Assembly: GCA_958404085.1 (NCBI GenBank) | Contig: CATXZX010000002.1 | Span: 1 to 19,405, forward strand | Reading direction: 5' to 3' | Source: an uncultured Prevotellaceae bacterium | GTDB taxonomy: Bacteria; Bacteroidota; Bacteroidia; Bacteroidales; Bacteroidaceae | DNA length: 19,405 nucleotides | Shown here: in pieces, positions 7,218 to 13,780 of the stretch | Layout of the letters: every line of letters starts with the position of its first letter | Numbering within the stretch: position 1 is the stretch's first letter | Made by a program: the position numbers and the translations under genes | The notes under the pieces: model-generated | Told to the model about the DNA's origin: nothing | Database searches by the model: none | Seen by the model: only the letters and a program-made list of their open reading frames with translations

Positions 7218-7700
7218 ATGAAGAAATTTGTAGTTCTAAGTATGAGCTTGTGTGCTGCGTTTGCCATAACGTCTTGTAAGTCTTCGGAAAGTGCGTACAA
7301 GAAAGCATACGAGAAAGCTAAATTGCAGGAAATGCAGGCCACTACGCCCGCGGAAGTTGAAACCTCGACCGAGGTAGTTCCTGTTCAGACAGTTACTCCG
7401 ACCACTCCTGTCAAACAGGATAACACGCCTGTCCGTCGGGAAAATGTAGAACTGATAAGTGGAACAGGTTTGAAGGCATATAGTGTTATATGTGGAAGTT
7501 TCAGCCTGAAGGCCAATGCGGAAGGATTGCAAAATACATTGAAGGGAAAAGGTTATGCTGCTCAGGTTGTTTATAATTCATCGAACCGCATGTATCGAGT
7601 GGCTGCAACTACTTCTGACGATAAATCTGTGGCTGTGCAGGCACGCAATCAGTTGCGTTCCGATTACCCGGATGCTTGGTTGCTGCATACCAGTAAATAA
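7218..7700 (+). CDS. SPOR-domain lipoprotein
   Basis: This 160-residue lipoprotein probably binds denuded septal peptidoglycan through its SPOR domain. The signal peptide ends in the lipobox AITSC (Cys20). A charged helix (KKAYEKAKLQEMQ) follows, then a flexible Thr/Pro/Val-rich linker at about 42-75, and a C-terminal SPOR domain at about 85-158. Recognisable SPOR features are YSVICGSFSLKANAEGLQ, RMYRVAATT and the closing DAWLLHTSK. It is transcribed alone and ends before a very long hairpin shared with the convergent glycosyltransferase gene. No catalytic domain is present, so it is more likely a structural or regulatory division-site protein than an amidase. Confidence 0.9.
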   Translation: MKKFVVLSMSLCAAFAITSCKSSESAYKKAYEKAKLQEMQATTPAEVETSTEVVPVQTVTPTTPVKQDNTPVRRENVELISGTGLKAYSVICGSFSLKANAEGLQNTLKGKGYAAQVVYNSSNRMYRVAATTSDDKSVAVQARNQLRSDYPDAWLLHTSK

Positions 7701-7754
7701 ATAAAAGGTCTTTTGCTATATTACGGAAAAACCCGGATGTAGAAAGGCGAATCG

Positions 7755-7824
7755 AAACATCTCCATCTTTTTTCCTTGTTTTGTAATGAATGACAAAGCA
7801 AGTGGGAAAAAGATGGAGATGTTT
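7755..7824. terminator. Long, probably bidirectional terminator hairpin
   Basis: AAACATCTCCATCTTTTT (7755-7772) pairs perfectly with its complement at 7807-7824. An inner stem, TTGTTTTGT against ACAAAGCAA with one wobble, extends it to an 8-nt AATGAATG loop, for nearly 30 pairs in total. T-rich sequence follows on the plus strand. It lies between the convergent SPOR and glycosyltransferase genes. Confidence 0.8.
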
Positions 7825-7847
7825 GTTTTTATGGAGTACTACTGATA

Positions 7848-9011
7848 CTAAATATATCGGGTAAAATTACGCTTGTTCCGTTTCCAGGAACAACGGAAAT
7901 ACAGTTGTTGTAGCGGATAAACGAATTCATAGAAAACCAATCCGCCGTAACGGCTTTTTTCATTCATGACACGACGGCTTCTGTTGAATAAATAAAATTC
8001 AGCCATGTAGTAGAGCAGTGTCAGAACACTTGTTATGTAAAGACAGATCGGATTTTGTTCGTAAAAGAATCCGCATCCTACGACGCATCCCCACACCAAA
8101 AGCAAGGCGATACATCCGCCATGCCACCATAAACATTTCTGAAAACGCGTTTTATGGCTACAAAGGCTATAAGCCCCGGTTTTGGCTGTTTTCCGTGTAC
8201 TCCATTTTGAAAATGAAAAGTCAGGATTCGATTGCGATACAGTACATTCCGGAAGATATGCTGTACATATACGCTTTTGAGGTATAATGCGATCGATGAG
8301 CAGGACTTCATTGTCAAACAACCATCTGAGTGTGTCGCCGTATCCCCCGCTACGGATAAAAACCGACTTGCGGAATGCCAGGTTGCAGGAGTCGCACCCG
8401 AAACTGTATCCGCTGTTTCGTACAATCCGGTAGGCAAGCAGTTGTTCGATGAAGCGGTCGGTGTTTGTGTGGCTTGAAAATAGTCCTTTGGCGACAGTCG
8501 TATTTGAATATCCCAATACAGCATCCGTATCATCATTGAATTTTTGGCTTATCCGATGCAACCACTGCGGAGTCCGGGGAAAACAATCTGCTTTTGTCAG
8601 TACGACCCATTCGTTTTTGGCGGATTTGATTCCGAGTGTAACCGCCAATTTCATCTGATGGATGCTGCGTGTTCCTTGCGGGACGTACGTATACCGGATT
8701 TTCTTATGCTCTTTTTCCGCTAATTTGATGATGTCGCGAGTATTGTCGGTCGAATTGTTGTCGACCAGGATTATTTCGTAATCGGGATAGTCTTGGTTGA
8801 TGAATAATGGCAGATTATTGCGCAGCGATTCTGCTTGGGTATCACAAATGATGACTACGGAAAGTGATTGCCGGTACGAATGTGTTTCCTGGTCTTCGGG
8901 TTTGCGTTTACGGAATGATGCGTAAAGGGGCAATCGGGTCAGTGAGAGAAAAATAAGTGAGCATCCGAATAAGATGCAAAGTATGTAAGGAATTTCTATG
9001 ACGGTGGGCAT
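7848..9011 (-). CDS. Membrane-anchored family 2 glycosyltransferase
   Basis: A 387-residue GT2 enzyme that probably transfers a sugar from a nucleotide-sugar at the cytoplasmic membrane. An N-terminal transmembrane helix (about 5-25) precedes a GT-A domain with SVVIICDTQAE, the nucleotide-binding ILVDNNSTDNT (81-91), and VVLTKADCFP (136-145) where the family's acidic metal-binding motif lies. Then come CNLAFRKSVF, FDNEVLLIDRI (232-242), and two C-terminal transmembrane helices (about 297-315 and 321-342). In related Bacteroidales enzymes the metal motif usually reads T-D-A-D; here the first Asp is Lys140, while Asp142 remains. It starts 19 nt after the rRNA methyltransferase gene, so the two are probably cotranscribed. 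Acceptor and product cannot be told from the sequence. Confidence 0.9.
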   Translation of the reverse strand: MPTVIEIPYILCILFGCSLIFLSLTRLPLYASFRKRKPEDQETHSYRQSLSVVIICDTQAESLRNNLPLFINQDYPDYEIILVDNNSTDNTRDIIKLAEKEHKKIRYTYVPQGTRSIHQMKLAVTLGIKSAKNEWVVLTKADCFPRTPQWLHRISQKFNDDTDAVLGYSNTTVAKGLFSSHTNTDRFIEQLLAYRIVRNSGYSFGCDSCNLAFRKSVFIRSGGYGDTLRWLFDNEVLLIDRIIPQKRICTAYLPECTVSQSNPDFSFSKWSTRKTAKTGAYSLCSHKTRFQKCLWWHGGCIALLLVWGCVVGCGFFYEQNPICLYITSVLTLLYYMAEFYLFNRSRRVMNEKSRYGGLVFYEFVYPLQQLYFRCSWKRNKRNFTRYI

Positions 9012-9030
9012 GTGCGTCTGGTGTGTTTAG

Positions 9031-9792
9031 TTAGTTTCTGCGGCGGAACTCGGCGCAGACAATGGCTGTTGCGGTAGCTACGTTCAAACTCTCGCTGGTA
9101 CTTCTTCCGACCGGATAACTGGGGATGAACAAACGGTGTGAGATGTGTTTTTTCAATGTTTCCGAAATACCGTTTCCTTCGTTACCCATTAGGATGAGGC
9201 CGTGATCGGATAATGGCTGTGTGTAGATGTTTTGACCGTCCAGCAATGTGCCGAATACGGGAATGTCTTTGTTTTTACCCAGCAGTTCGTCGAGGGAAAC
9301 CGTATGGATGTGGACGCGGGCCAGGGCTCCCATCGTGGCTTGTACGGTTTTGGGGGAATAGGCATCGGCAGTATGGGGTGAGCAGAACAGGTGTTCGATG
9401 CCGAACCAGTCTGCAATGCGGATGATCGTACCCAGGTTGCCGGGATCCTGTATGTCGTCCAGGCCCAGGCACAGGGATGTTTGCAGGATTTGTCCGAACT
9501 GCGTTTCAGCTATTCGGGCTTCTTTCTTGAAAATGGCCAGTGCGTTGTGAGGAGTTGTCAGCAGACTGGCTTTCGATAGCTCCTCGCGGGAAACAATTTC
9601 AGTCGGAATCCGTTTGTCCGGCATGCCGAATTGTGTTACGCATTCGTCTGTGATGAATATGCTGTGGCATTCGAATCGTTTCAGTAGCTCAAATACGGTT
9701 TTCGCCCCTTCAGCAACGAATAGTCCGTTTTCATCGCGCCGTTTCTTCAATGCGAGCGATTTTATTAATTTGAGTTTGGCTTTACTTATCAT
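9031..9792 (-). CDS. TrmH/SpoU-family RNA 2'-O-methyltransferase
   Basis: This SPOUT-class enzyme uses S-adenosylmethionine to 2'-O-methylate ribose in rRNA or tRNA. The 253-residue protein has an N-terminal substrate-binding region (FVAEGAKTVFELL, 25-37; SLLTTPHNALAIF) and a C-terminal knot domain. The three SpoU motifs are clear: LDDIQDPGNLGTIIR (111-125), LILMGNEGNGIS (199-210) and SESLNVATATAI (233-244). Arrangement and length fit the RlmB-like group, but the target nucleotide cannot be assigned. It is divergent from the Omp85-family gene and upstream of the glycosyltransferase. A TAnnTTTG element lies 28 nt upstream. Confidence 0.94.
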   Translation of the reverse strand: MISKAKLKLIKSLALKKRRDENGLFVAEGAKTVFELLKRFECHSIFITDECVTQFGMPDKRIPTEIVSREELSKASLLTTPHNALAIFKKEARIAETQFGQILQTSLCLGLDDIQDPGNLGTIIRIADWFGIEHLFCSPHTADAYSPKTVQATMGALARVHIHTVSLDELLGKNKDIPVFGTLLDGQNIYTQPLSDHGLILMGNEGNGISETLKKHISHRLFIPSYPVGRSTSESLNVATATAIVCAEFRRRN

Positions 9793-9819
9793 AAAAATGA
9801 CGTTTTCCGGATTTTACGG

Positions 9820-9827
9820 CAAAGCTA
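9820..9827 (-). promoter_or_regulatory. Putative -7 element of the methyltransferase promoter
   Basis: On the minus strand these bases read TAGCTTTG, matching TAnnTTTG, 27 nt upstream of the ATG at 9792. No -33 match is visible. Confidence 0.5.
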
Positions 9828-9851
9828 CGAAGTTATTTTTTATTATCTTCT

Positions 9852-9859
9852 TATCTTTG
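9852..9859 (+). promoter_or_regulatory. Putative -7 element of the Omp85-family gene promoter
   Basis: TATCTTTG matches TAnnTTTG and lies 29 nt before the ATG at 9889. With 9820-9827 it makes a compact divergent promoter pair in a 96-nt intergenic region. Confidence 0.55.
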
Positions 9860-9888
9860 TACACGAAATTCAATCGGTTGCCTGTAAA

Positions 9889-12204
9889 ATGTTGCGAATA
9901 GCGATAAAAATATCGGAAAAGGCTGGTTTGCTTTTGCTGCTATGTCTGTTTACGGCTTGTTCTTCATCTAAATATTTAACGGGGGAACAACGTGTCTTGT
10001 CTTCTGTATCGGTTGTTTCGGAGACGAAGCAAATCAAAAGTTCCACATACCGTCGCTATGTCAGGCAAGAGCCGAATGCCCGCTGGTTTAATGTCGTAAA
10101 AGTGCCGTTGGGCATTTATTGTATGTCCGGGAAGGACAGTACGAAGTGGTTGAACCGTTTTATTCGGAAAGTGGGCGAGCCTCCGGTAATATACGATTCG
10201 CTTCAGTCTCAACTGTCGTGTAAGTTGATAGGACAGGCTCTTTCGAACAAAGGTTTCCTGCATGCCAAAGTCGGTTACAAGGCTGAGGTGTATCGGAAAA
10301 AGGTAAAGTTGAGGTACACGATGTCTCCCGGACCGTGTTATACGGTCAGTTCCATTGATATTCAGACGGATAATCCGGTGATAGATTCGCTGGTCCGTGC
10401 CGATACGACGGCTTTTGGCCTGCGGGTCGGCATGCCTTGCGATGTTTCTTTGCTTGAGGCTGAACGTCAGCGTATAGTGACGATGCTTCAGAATAAAGGT
10501 TATTACAAGATCAATAAGGAGTTTATTTCGTTTCGTGCCGATTCCGTGGCAGGACGCACGGATTTATCGTTGCAGATGGTTGTCCGGAATCCGACACGGG
10601 GCACCGACTCGCTGAAGGTATACAATCGTTATCGTTTTGGCCATATAGCGGTGTTGAGCGATGTCAGTCAGGATGGAATGCGCGACGCAGATTCTTTGAA
10701 ATACAAGGGCGTAAATTTTTATTATCGCGGAGGTTTGCGCGTTTTGCCTTCCCGCCTGTACGAACAGATCGGCATTTCGTCCGGTTCGTATTACAGCGAC
10801 CAGGCAATCCAGAGTACGTATCGGAATATGAACCGGATGCCCATCATGAAATATTCGGTCGTTCATATGAATGAAGTGCAAAGGCGGGGAGAGAATGTAC
10901 TGGATTGTAAAATTATCACGGCATCGAATGATATCAATGCCATAGAAACGGAACTGGAGGGGACGAATACGGCCGGAGACATGGGGGTGGCTGCGTCGCT
11001 GACTTATACGAACCGGAATCTGTTCAAGGGCAGCGAATTGTTTTCGATAAAACTGCGCGGAGCCTACGAGGCGATAACCGGATTGGAGGGATATGGTGAT
11101 GAAAACTACCTGGAACTGAGTGCGGAGGCCAGTATCCGATTTCCACGTTTTCTGTTTCCTTCCGCATCCCTTTTCCAGAATCGCTCCTCGCTGGCCTCAA
11201 CGGAGGTTTCGCTGATGTATGACTCGCAAAACCGTCCGGAGTTTTACCGGCGTGTGCTGACTGCCGCTTGGCGTTATCACTGGACCGGGCATAAGGGGCG
11301 TCTTCAGCACCGTCTGGATCTGCTGAGCCTTAATTATGTGTTTATGCCCTGGATATCCGATACGTTCCGTAAGAACTATCTGGATAGTGTCGATTCACGC
11401 AATTCGATACTGAGGTACAGTTATGAGAATCTGCTGATTATGCGTGTAGGTTATAATTTTGCGTATAATTCGTCGCATGTCAATGCGGTATCCGGCATTT
11501 ATCAGGCCAATGCCTATCAGGTTCGTCTGAATGTGGAGACAGCCGGCAATGTGCTGTATGCAGCGTCTAATTTGTTCGGAGGTCCGCGTGACGGCAGCGG
11601 GCAATATACGCTTTTCGGAATTGCCTATGCCCAATATGCAAAGTTGGATTTCGACTATGCGCGAAGTTTCTTGATTGATGAACGGAATTCCGTTGCTTTT
11701 CGTGTGGGGCTGGGAATTGTGGCGCCTTACGGCAATGCCAAAGTCGTACCTTATGAGAAACGTTATTTCTCGGGAGGAGCCAAGAGTGTGCGCGGGTGGT
11801 CGGTCCGCGAACTCGGACCCGGTTCTTTTACGGGGAAGGACGGGACGATAGACTTTATCAACCAGATGGGAGACATGAAACTGGATCTTAGCCTGGAGTA
11901 TCGGACGTATTTATTTTGGAAACTTCATGGAGCGGTGTTTGTAGATGCCGGAAACGTGTGGACACTGAAGAATTATCCGGAACAACCGGGTGGACAATTT
12001 CATTTCGATGAGTTTTACAAACAGATAGCCGTTTCGTATGGAATGGGTATCCGTTTGAATTTCGATTATTTTATTTTACGTTTCGACGGAGGAATGAAGG
12101 CTGTTAATCCGGCGTGGACAGACCATCGCCGGCATTATCCGTTACTTTATCCTGAGTTTAAACGGGATTTCACTTTTCATTTTGCTGTGGGGCTTCCGTT
12201 CTGA
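9889..12204 (+). CDS. Lipidated BamA/TamA-family (Omp85) outer membrane protein, TamL-like
   Basis: A 771-residue outer membrane protein likely to take part in assembly or translocation of outer membrane proteins or lipids. The signal peptide ends in a lipobox, LFTAC (Cys24), so it would be an Omp85 lipoprotein like the TamL proteins of Bacteroidota. POTRA-like segments occupy roughly 120-350 (for example GPCYTVSSIDIQ and MLQNKGYYKINKEF). The C-terminal half is a 16-strand-type beta barrel with alternating aromatic strands. It contains VRGWSVRELGPGS from residue 634, the counterpart of the conserved VRGF loop motif, and FVDAGNVWTL. It ends in the strand FHFAVGLPF with terminal Phe, a normal beta-signal. 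No tamB is present in the window. Its end overlaps the convergent small lipoprotein gene by 35 bp. Confidence 0.9.
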   Translation: MLRIAIKISEKAGLLLLLCLFTACSSSKYLTGEQRVLSSVSVVSETKQIKSSTYRRYVRQEPNARWFNVVKVPLGIYCMSGKDSTKWLNRFIRKVGEPPVIYDSLQSQLSCKLIGQALSNKGFLHAKVGYKAEVYRKKVKLRYTMSPGPCYTVSSIDIQTDNPVIDSLVRADTTAFGLRVGMPCDVSLLEAERQRIVTMLQNKGYYKINKEFISFRADSVAGRTDLSLQMVVRNPTRGTDSLKVYNRYRFGHIAVLSDVSQDGMRDADSLKYKGVNFYYRGGLRVLPSRLYEQIGISSGSYYSDQAIQSTYRNMNRMPIMKYSVVHMNEVQRRGENVLDCKIITASNDINAIETELEGTNTAGDMGVAASLTYTNRNLFKGSELFSIKLRGAYEAITGLEGYGDENYLELSAEASIRFPRFLFPSASLFQNRSSLASTEVSLMYDSQNRPEFYRRVLTAAWRYHWTGHKGRLQHRLDLLSLNYVFMPWISDTFRKNYLDSVDSRNSILRYSYENLLIMRVGYNFAYNSSHVNAVSGIYQANAYQVRLNVETAGNVLYAASNLFGGPRDGSGQYTLFGIAYAQYAKLDFDYARSFLIDERNSVAFRVGLGIVAPYGNAKVVPYEKRYFSGGAKSVRGWSVRELGPGSFTGKDGTIDFINQMGDMKLDLSLEYRTYLFWKLHGAVFVDAGNVWTLKNYPEQPGGQFHFDEFYKQIAVSYGMGIRLNFDYFILRFDGGMKAVNPAWTDHRRHYPLLYPEFKRDFTFHFAVGLPF

Positions 12205-12616
12205 CCAGCCATTCTCCCGACCGGCAAACCAGGAGATATGTACGTTCTGTTTTCGGGACGATTCGTATGGGGCATGCTATGGAATCGGCGGTAAACGCAT
12301 TCGAGACACAGCAGGTAACGTAGGCGCATGAGTCGTTTTCCCATGAAATGTTTTTAATGAGTACCTCGGTGGGAGGGGCTTGATTGATGATGGCTAAATC
12401 TTCTTCTGTGATGTTTGAAAACGTATAGTCTATGAATTTCCGGTATTCCGGCGTACATGTTCCGATAGCGGTTTCCCGATCCAGATTGTAGAAACTTCGG
12501 GCAAATGACACGGCTTTTTCGGCGATAACTTGTTCCTGTTTGGATGATTTGTCGTGGCAGGCTGCGGACAATAGCGAGCATGCACATACAATCGTACAAA
12601 AAGAGATTTTGTTCAT
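12170..12616 (-). CDS. Small lipoprotein of unknown function
   Basis: The ATG at 12616 gives a 148-residue protein with a signal peptide and lipobox LSAAC (Cys20). A frame extension of 11 residues upstream overlaps the promoter element and is rejected. The mature part has a helix with KAVSFARSFYNLD followed by TPEYRKFIDYTFSNITEEDL, then beta strands alternating through SCAYVTCCVSN, YLLVCRSGEWLVR. This alpha-plus-beta pattern is reminiscent of NTF2-like or DUF4878-type lipoproteins, but I cannot assign a family firmly. Its last 35 coding bases overlap the end of the Omp85-family gene on the opposite strand. It has its own -7 element at 12637-12644, back-to-back with the hydrolase promoter. Confidence 0.8.
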   Translation of the reverse strand: MNKISFCTIVCACSLLSAACHDKSSKQEQVIAEKAVSFARSFYNLDRETAIGTCTPEYRKFIDYTFSNITEEDLAIINQAPPTEVLIKNISWENDSCAYVTCCVSNAFTADSIACPIRIVPKTERTYLLVCRSGEWLVRTEAPQQNEK

Positions 12617-12636
12617 TGTGGATATAAATATAGGGA

Positions 12637-12644
12637 CAAAGGTA
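12637..12644 (-). promoter_or_regulatory. Putative -7 element of the small lipoprotein promoter
   Basis: On the minus strand these bases read TACCTTTG, matching TAnnTTTG, 20 nt before the ATG at 12616. The region upstream of it is shared with the divergent hydrolase promoter. Confidence 0.5.
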
Positions 12645-12652
12645 AGCATTTA

Positions 12653-12684
12653 TTTGTGGTATCGTTTTTGTTTTTGTAATTTTG
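12653..12684 (+). promoter_or_regulatory. Promoter of the metallo-beta-lactamase-fold gene
   Basis: TTTG (12653-12656), 20 nt, then TAATTTTG (12677-12684): a full match to the Bacteroides TTTG-N19-20-TAnnTTTG promoter. The ATG at 12706 lies 21 nt downstream. Confidence 0.7.
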
Positions 12685-12705
12685 CGAGGCTGTAACAAAA
12701 AAGAA

Positions 12706-13506
12706 ATGCTGAAATTTATTTGTTTGGGGAGTGGCAGTTGTGGAAACTGCTATTATTTGATGACAGGTGAAGGGGGAATCCTGATTGATGCCGGAATCGG
12801 AATACGTTCGATTAAAAAGGTGTTTCGGGAGTATGGCCTTTCTTTGTCCCATTTGAAGGCTATTTTTGTTACGCACGAACATGCCGATCATATAAAGGCC
12901 GTGGGGGTGGTGTCCAATGAATTCCGTATTCCGGTTTTTGCCACAGAAAGTGTCCACATGGGTATGATACGGAACTATAACATGACAGTGAAGGTGAAAA
13001 CTGAAAATGTGCGTGTCTTGACTAAAAACGAAACGGTCCGGATGGCAGGTTTCCAGATTACGCCTTTTGAAGTTCCGCATGACAGTGCGGACAATGTAGG
13101 TTATCGCCTGGAGGCAGACGGTAAGACGTTTTGTCTGATTACAGACGCAGGATGTGTAACGGAGGCGATCAAGGAAAACGTAAGCCGGGCCGATTATTTA
13201 GTGATAGAAGCCAATTATGATGCGAATATGCTTGCTATGGGCCCTTATCCGGTTTATCTGAAAAGACGCATATCCGGTGGTATGGGACATATGTGCAATG
13301 ATGATACGGCGAAATTGTTAGTAGAAAACGGATTTGAACATTTGAAACATGTATGGTTGTGCCATTTGAGTGAAGAGAACAATCATCCGGAATTGGTTCG
13401 TAAGACTATCGAAAGCCGGATACAGTCTATGGGCTATATCGTAGGGAAAGATGTGCTTATAGATGTGTTGAAGCGGAAAGTTCCGTCATTATTGTACGAA
13501 TTGTAG
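12706..13506 (+). CDS. Metallo-beta-lactamase-fold hydrolase, YycJ/WalJ-like
   Basis: A 266-residue single-domain metallo-hydrolase, probably a nuclease-like or phosphodiesterase-like enzyme acting in the cytosol. Family marks are FICLGSGSCGNCYYL at 4-18, the LIDAG strand (25-29), the metal-binding THEHADH (55-61), and further metal ligands likely at PHDSADNVGY, LITDAG and the C-terminal CHLSEENNHPE. The opening LGSGSxGN is typical of YycJ-type proteins. An in-frame TTG at 12682 would extend the frame, but it lies within the -7 promoter element, so the ATG at 12706 is the real start. There is no signal peptide. The gene is transcribed alone, ahead of tRNA-Lys. In Firmicutes the homologue is linked to the WalKR operon; no such link exists here. 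Confidence 0.92.
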   Translation: MLKFICLGSGSCGNCYYLMTGEGGILIDAGIGIRSIKKVFREYGLSLSHLKAIFVTHEHADHIKAVGVVSNEFRIPVFATESVHMGMIRNYNMTVKVKTENVRVLTKNETVRMAGFQITPFEVPHDSADNVGYRLEADGKTFCLITDAGCVTEAIKENVSRADYLVIEANYDANMLAMGPYPVYLKRRISGGMGHMCNDDTAKLLVENGFEHLKHVWLCHLSEENNHPELVRKTIESRIQSMGYIVGKDVLIDVLKRKVPSLLYEL

Positions 13507-13524
13507 AAAAAAATCCCGTTTTTC

Positions 13525-13555
13525 TTTGCAAGTATCAAAAATAGTAGTACCTTTG
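13525..13555 (+). promoter_or_regulatory. Promoter of tRNA-Lys
   Basis: TTTG (13525-13528), 19 nt, then TACCTTTG (13548-13555): an ideal Bacteroides primary sigma-factor promoter, ending 19 nt before the mature tRNA. Confidence 0.8.
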
Positions 13556-13574
13556 CAACCGCAAACAGAGAGAT

Positions 13575-13647
13575 GCACTCTTAGCTCAGTTGGTAGAGCA
13601 ACTGACTCTTAATCAGTGGGTCCAGGGTTCGAATCCCTGAGGGTGTA
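13575..13647 (+). tRNA. tRNA-Lys (anticodon CTT)
   Basis: A complete 73-base cloverleaf. The acceptor stem GCACTCT pairs with AGGGTGT (with two G-U pairs). The D arm is GCTC-AGTTGGTA-GAGC and the anticodon arm ACTGA-CTCTTAA-TCAGT, giving anticodon CTT for the lysine codon AAG. The variable loop is GGGTC and the T arm CAGGG-TTCGAAT-CCCTG, with discriminator base A. CCA is not encoded (ACG follows), as usual in Bacteroidota. It has its own promoter and terminator, so it is a monocistronic tRNA gene. Confidence 0.96.
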
Positions 13648-13650
13648 CGA

Positions 13651-13691
13651 AAAGAGTTCCAAGGCTTTAAAGTTTTGGAACTCTTTTTTTT
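13651..13691 (+). terminator. Rho-independent terminator after tRNA-Lys
   Basis: AAAGAGTTCCAA (13651-13662) pairs with TTGGAACTCTTT (13675-13686) around a 12-nt loop, and the T run continues to 13691. It starts 3 nt after the tRNA. Confidence 0.9.
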
Positions 13692-13768
13692 GAAGGGGTG
13701 CTTGAATGTGTACCGTAGAAATAGGTGGACTTTATTCTTTTGGGGACGTATTATTTGAGGTTTTTGTT

Positions 13769-13776
13769 TAATTTTG
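13769..13776 (+). promoter_or_regulatory. Putative -7 element of the tilS promoter
   Basis: TAATTTTG matches TAnnTTTG but ends only 4 nt before the ATG at 13781, so a transcript from it would have almost no 5' leader. No -33 TTTG lies at the usual spacing. It may be a chance match. Confidence 0.35.
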
Positions 13777-13780
13777 TCGG

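Noticed and set aside
12617..13080. Minus-strand frames of 114-155 codons near the hydrolase gene
   Set aside because: Antisense to the well-supported hydrolase, with low-plausibility composition; the 11-residue extension of the small lipoprotein (12617-12649) is also rejected because it overlaps its -7 element.
12706..13506. Metallo-beta-lactamase-fold gene as an antibiotic-resistance beta-lactamase
   Set aside because: It has the YycJ-type opening and no signal peptide; the fold is shared by many unrelated hydrolases.
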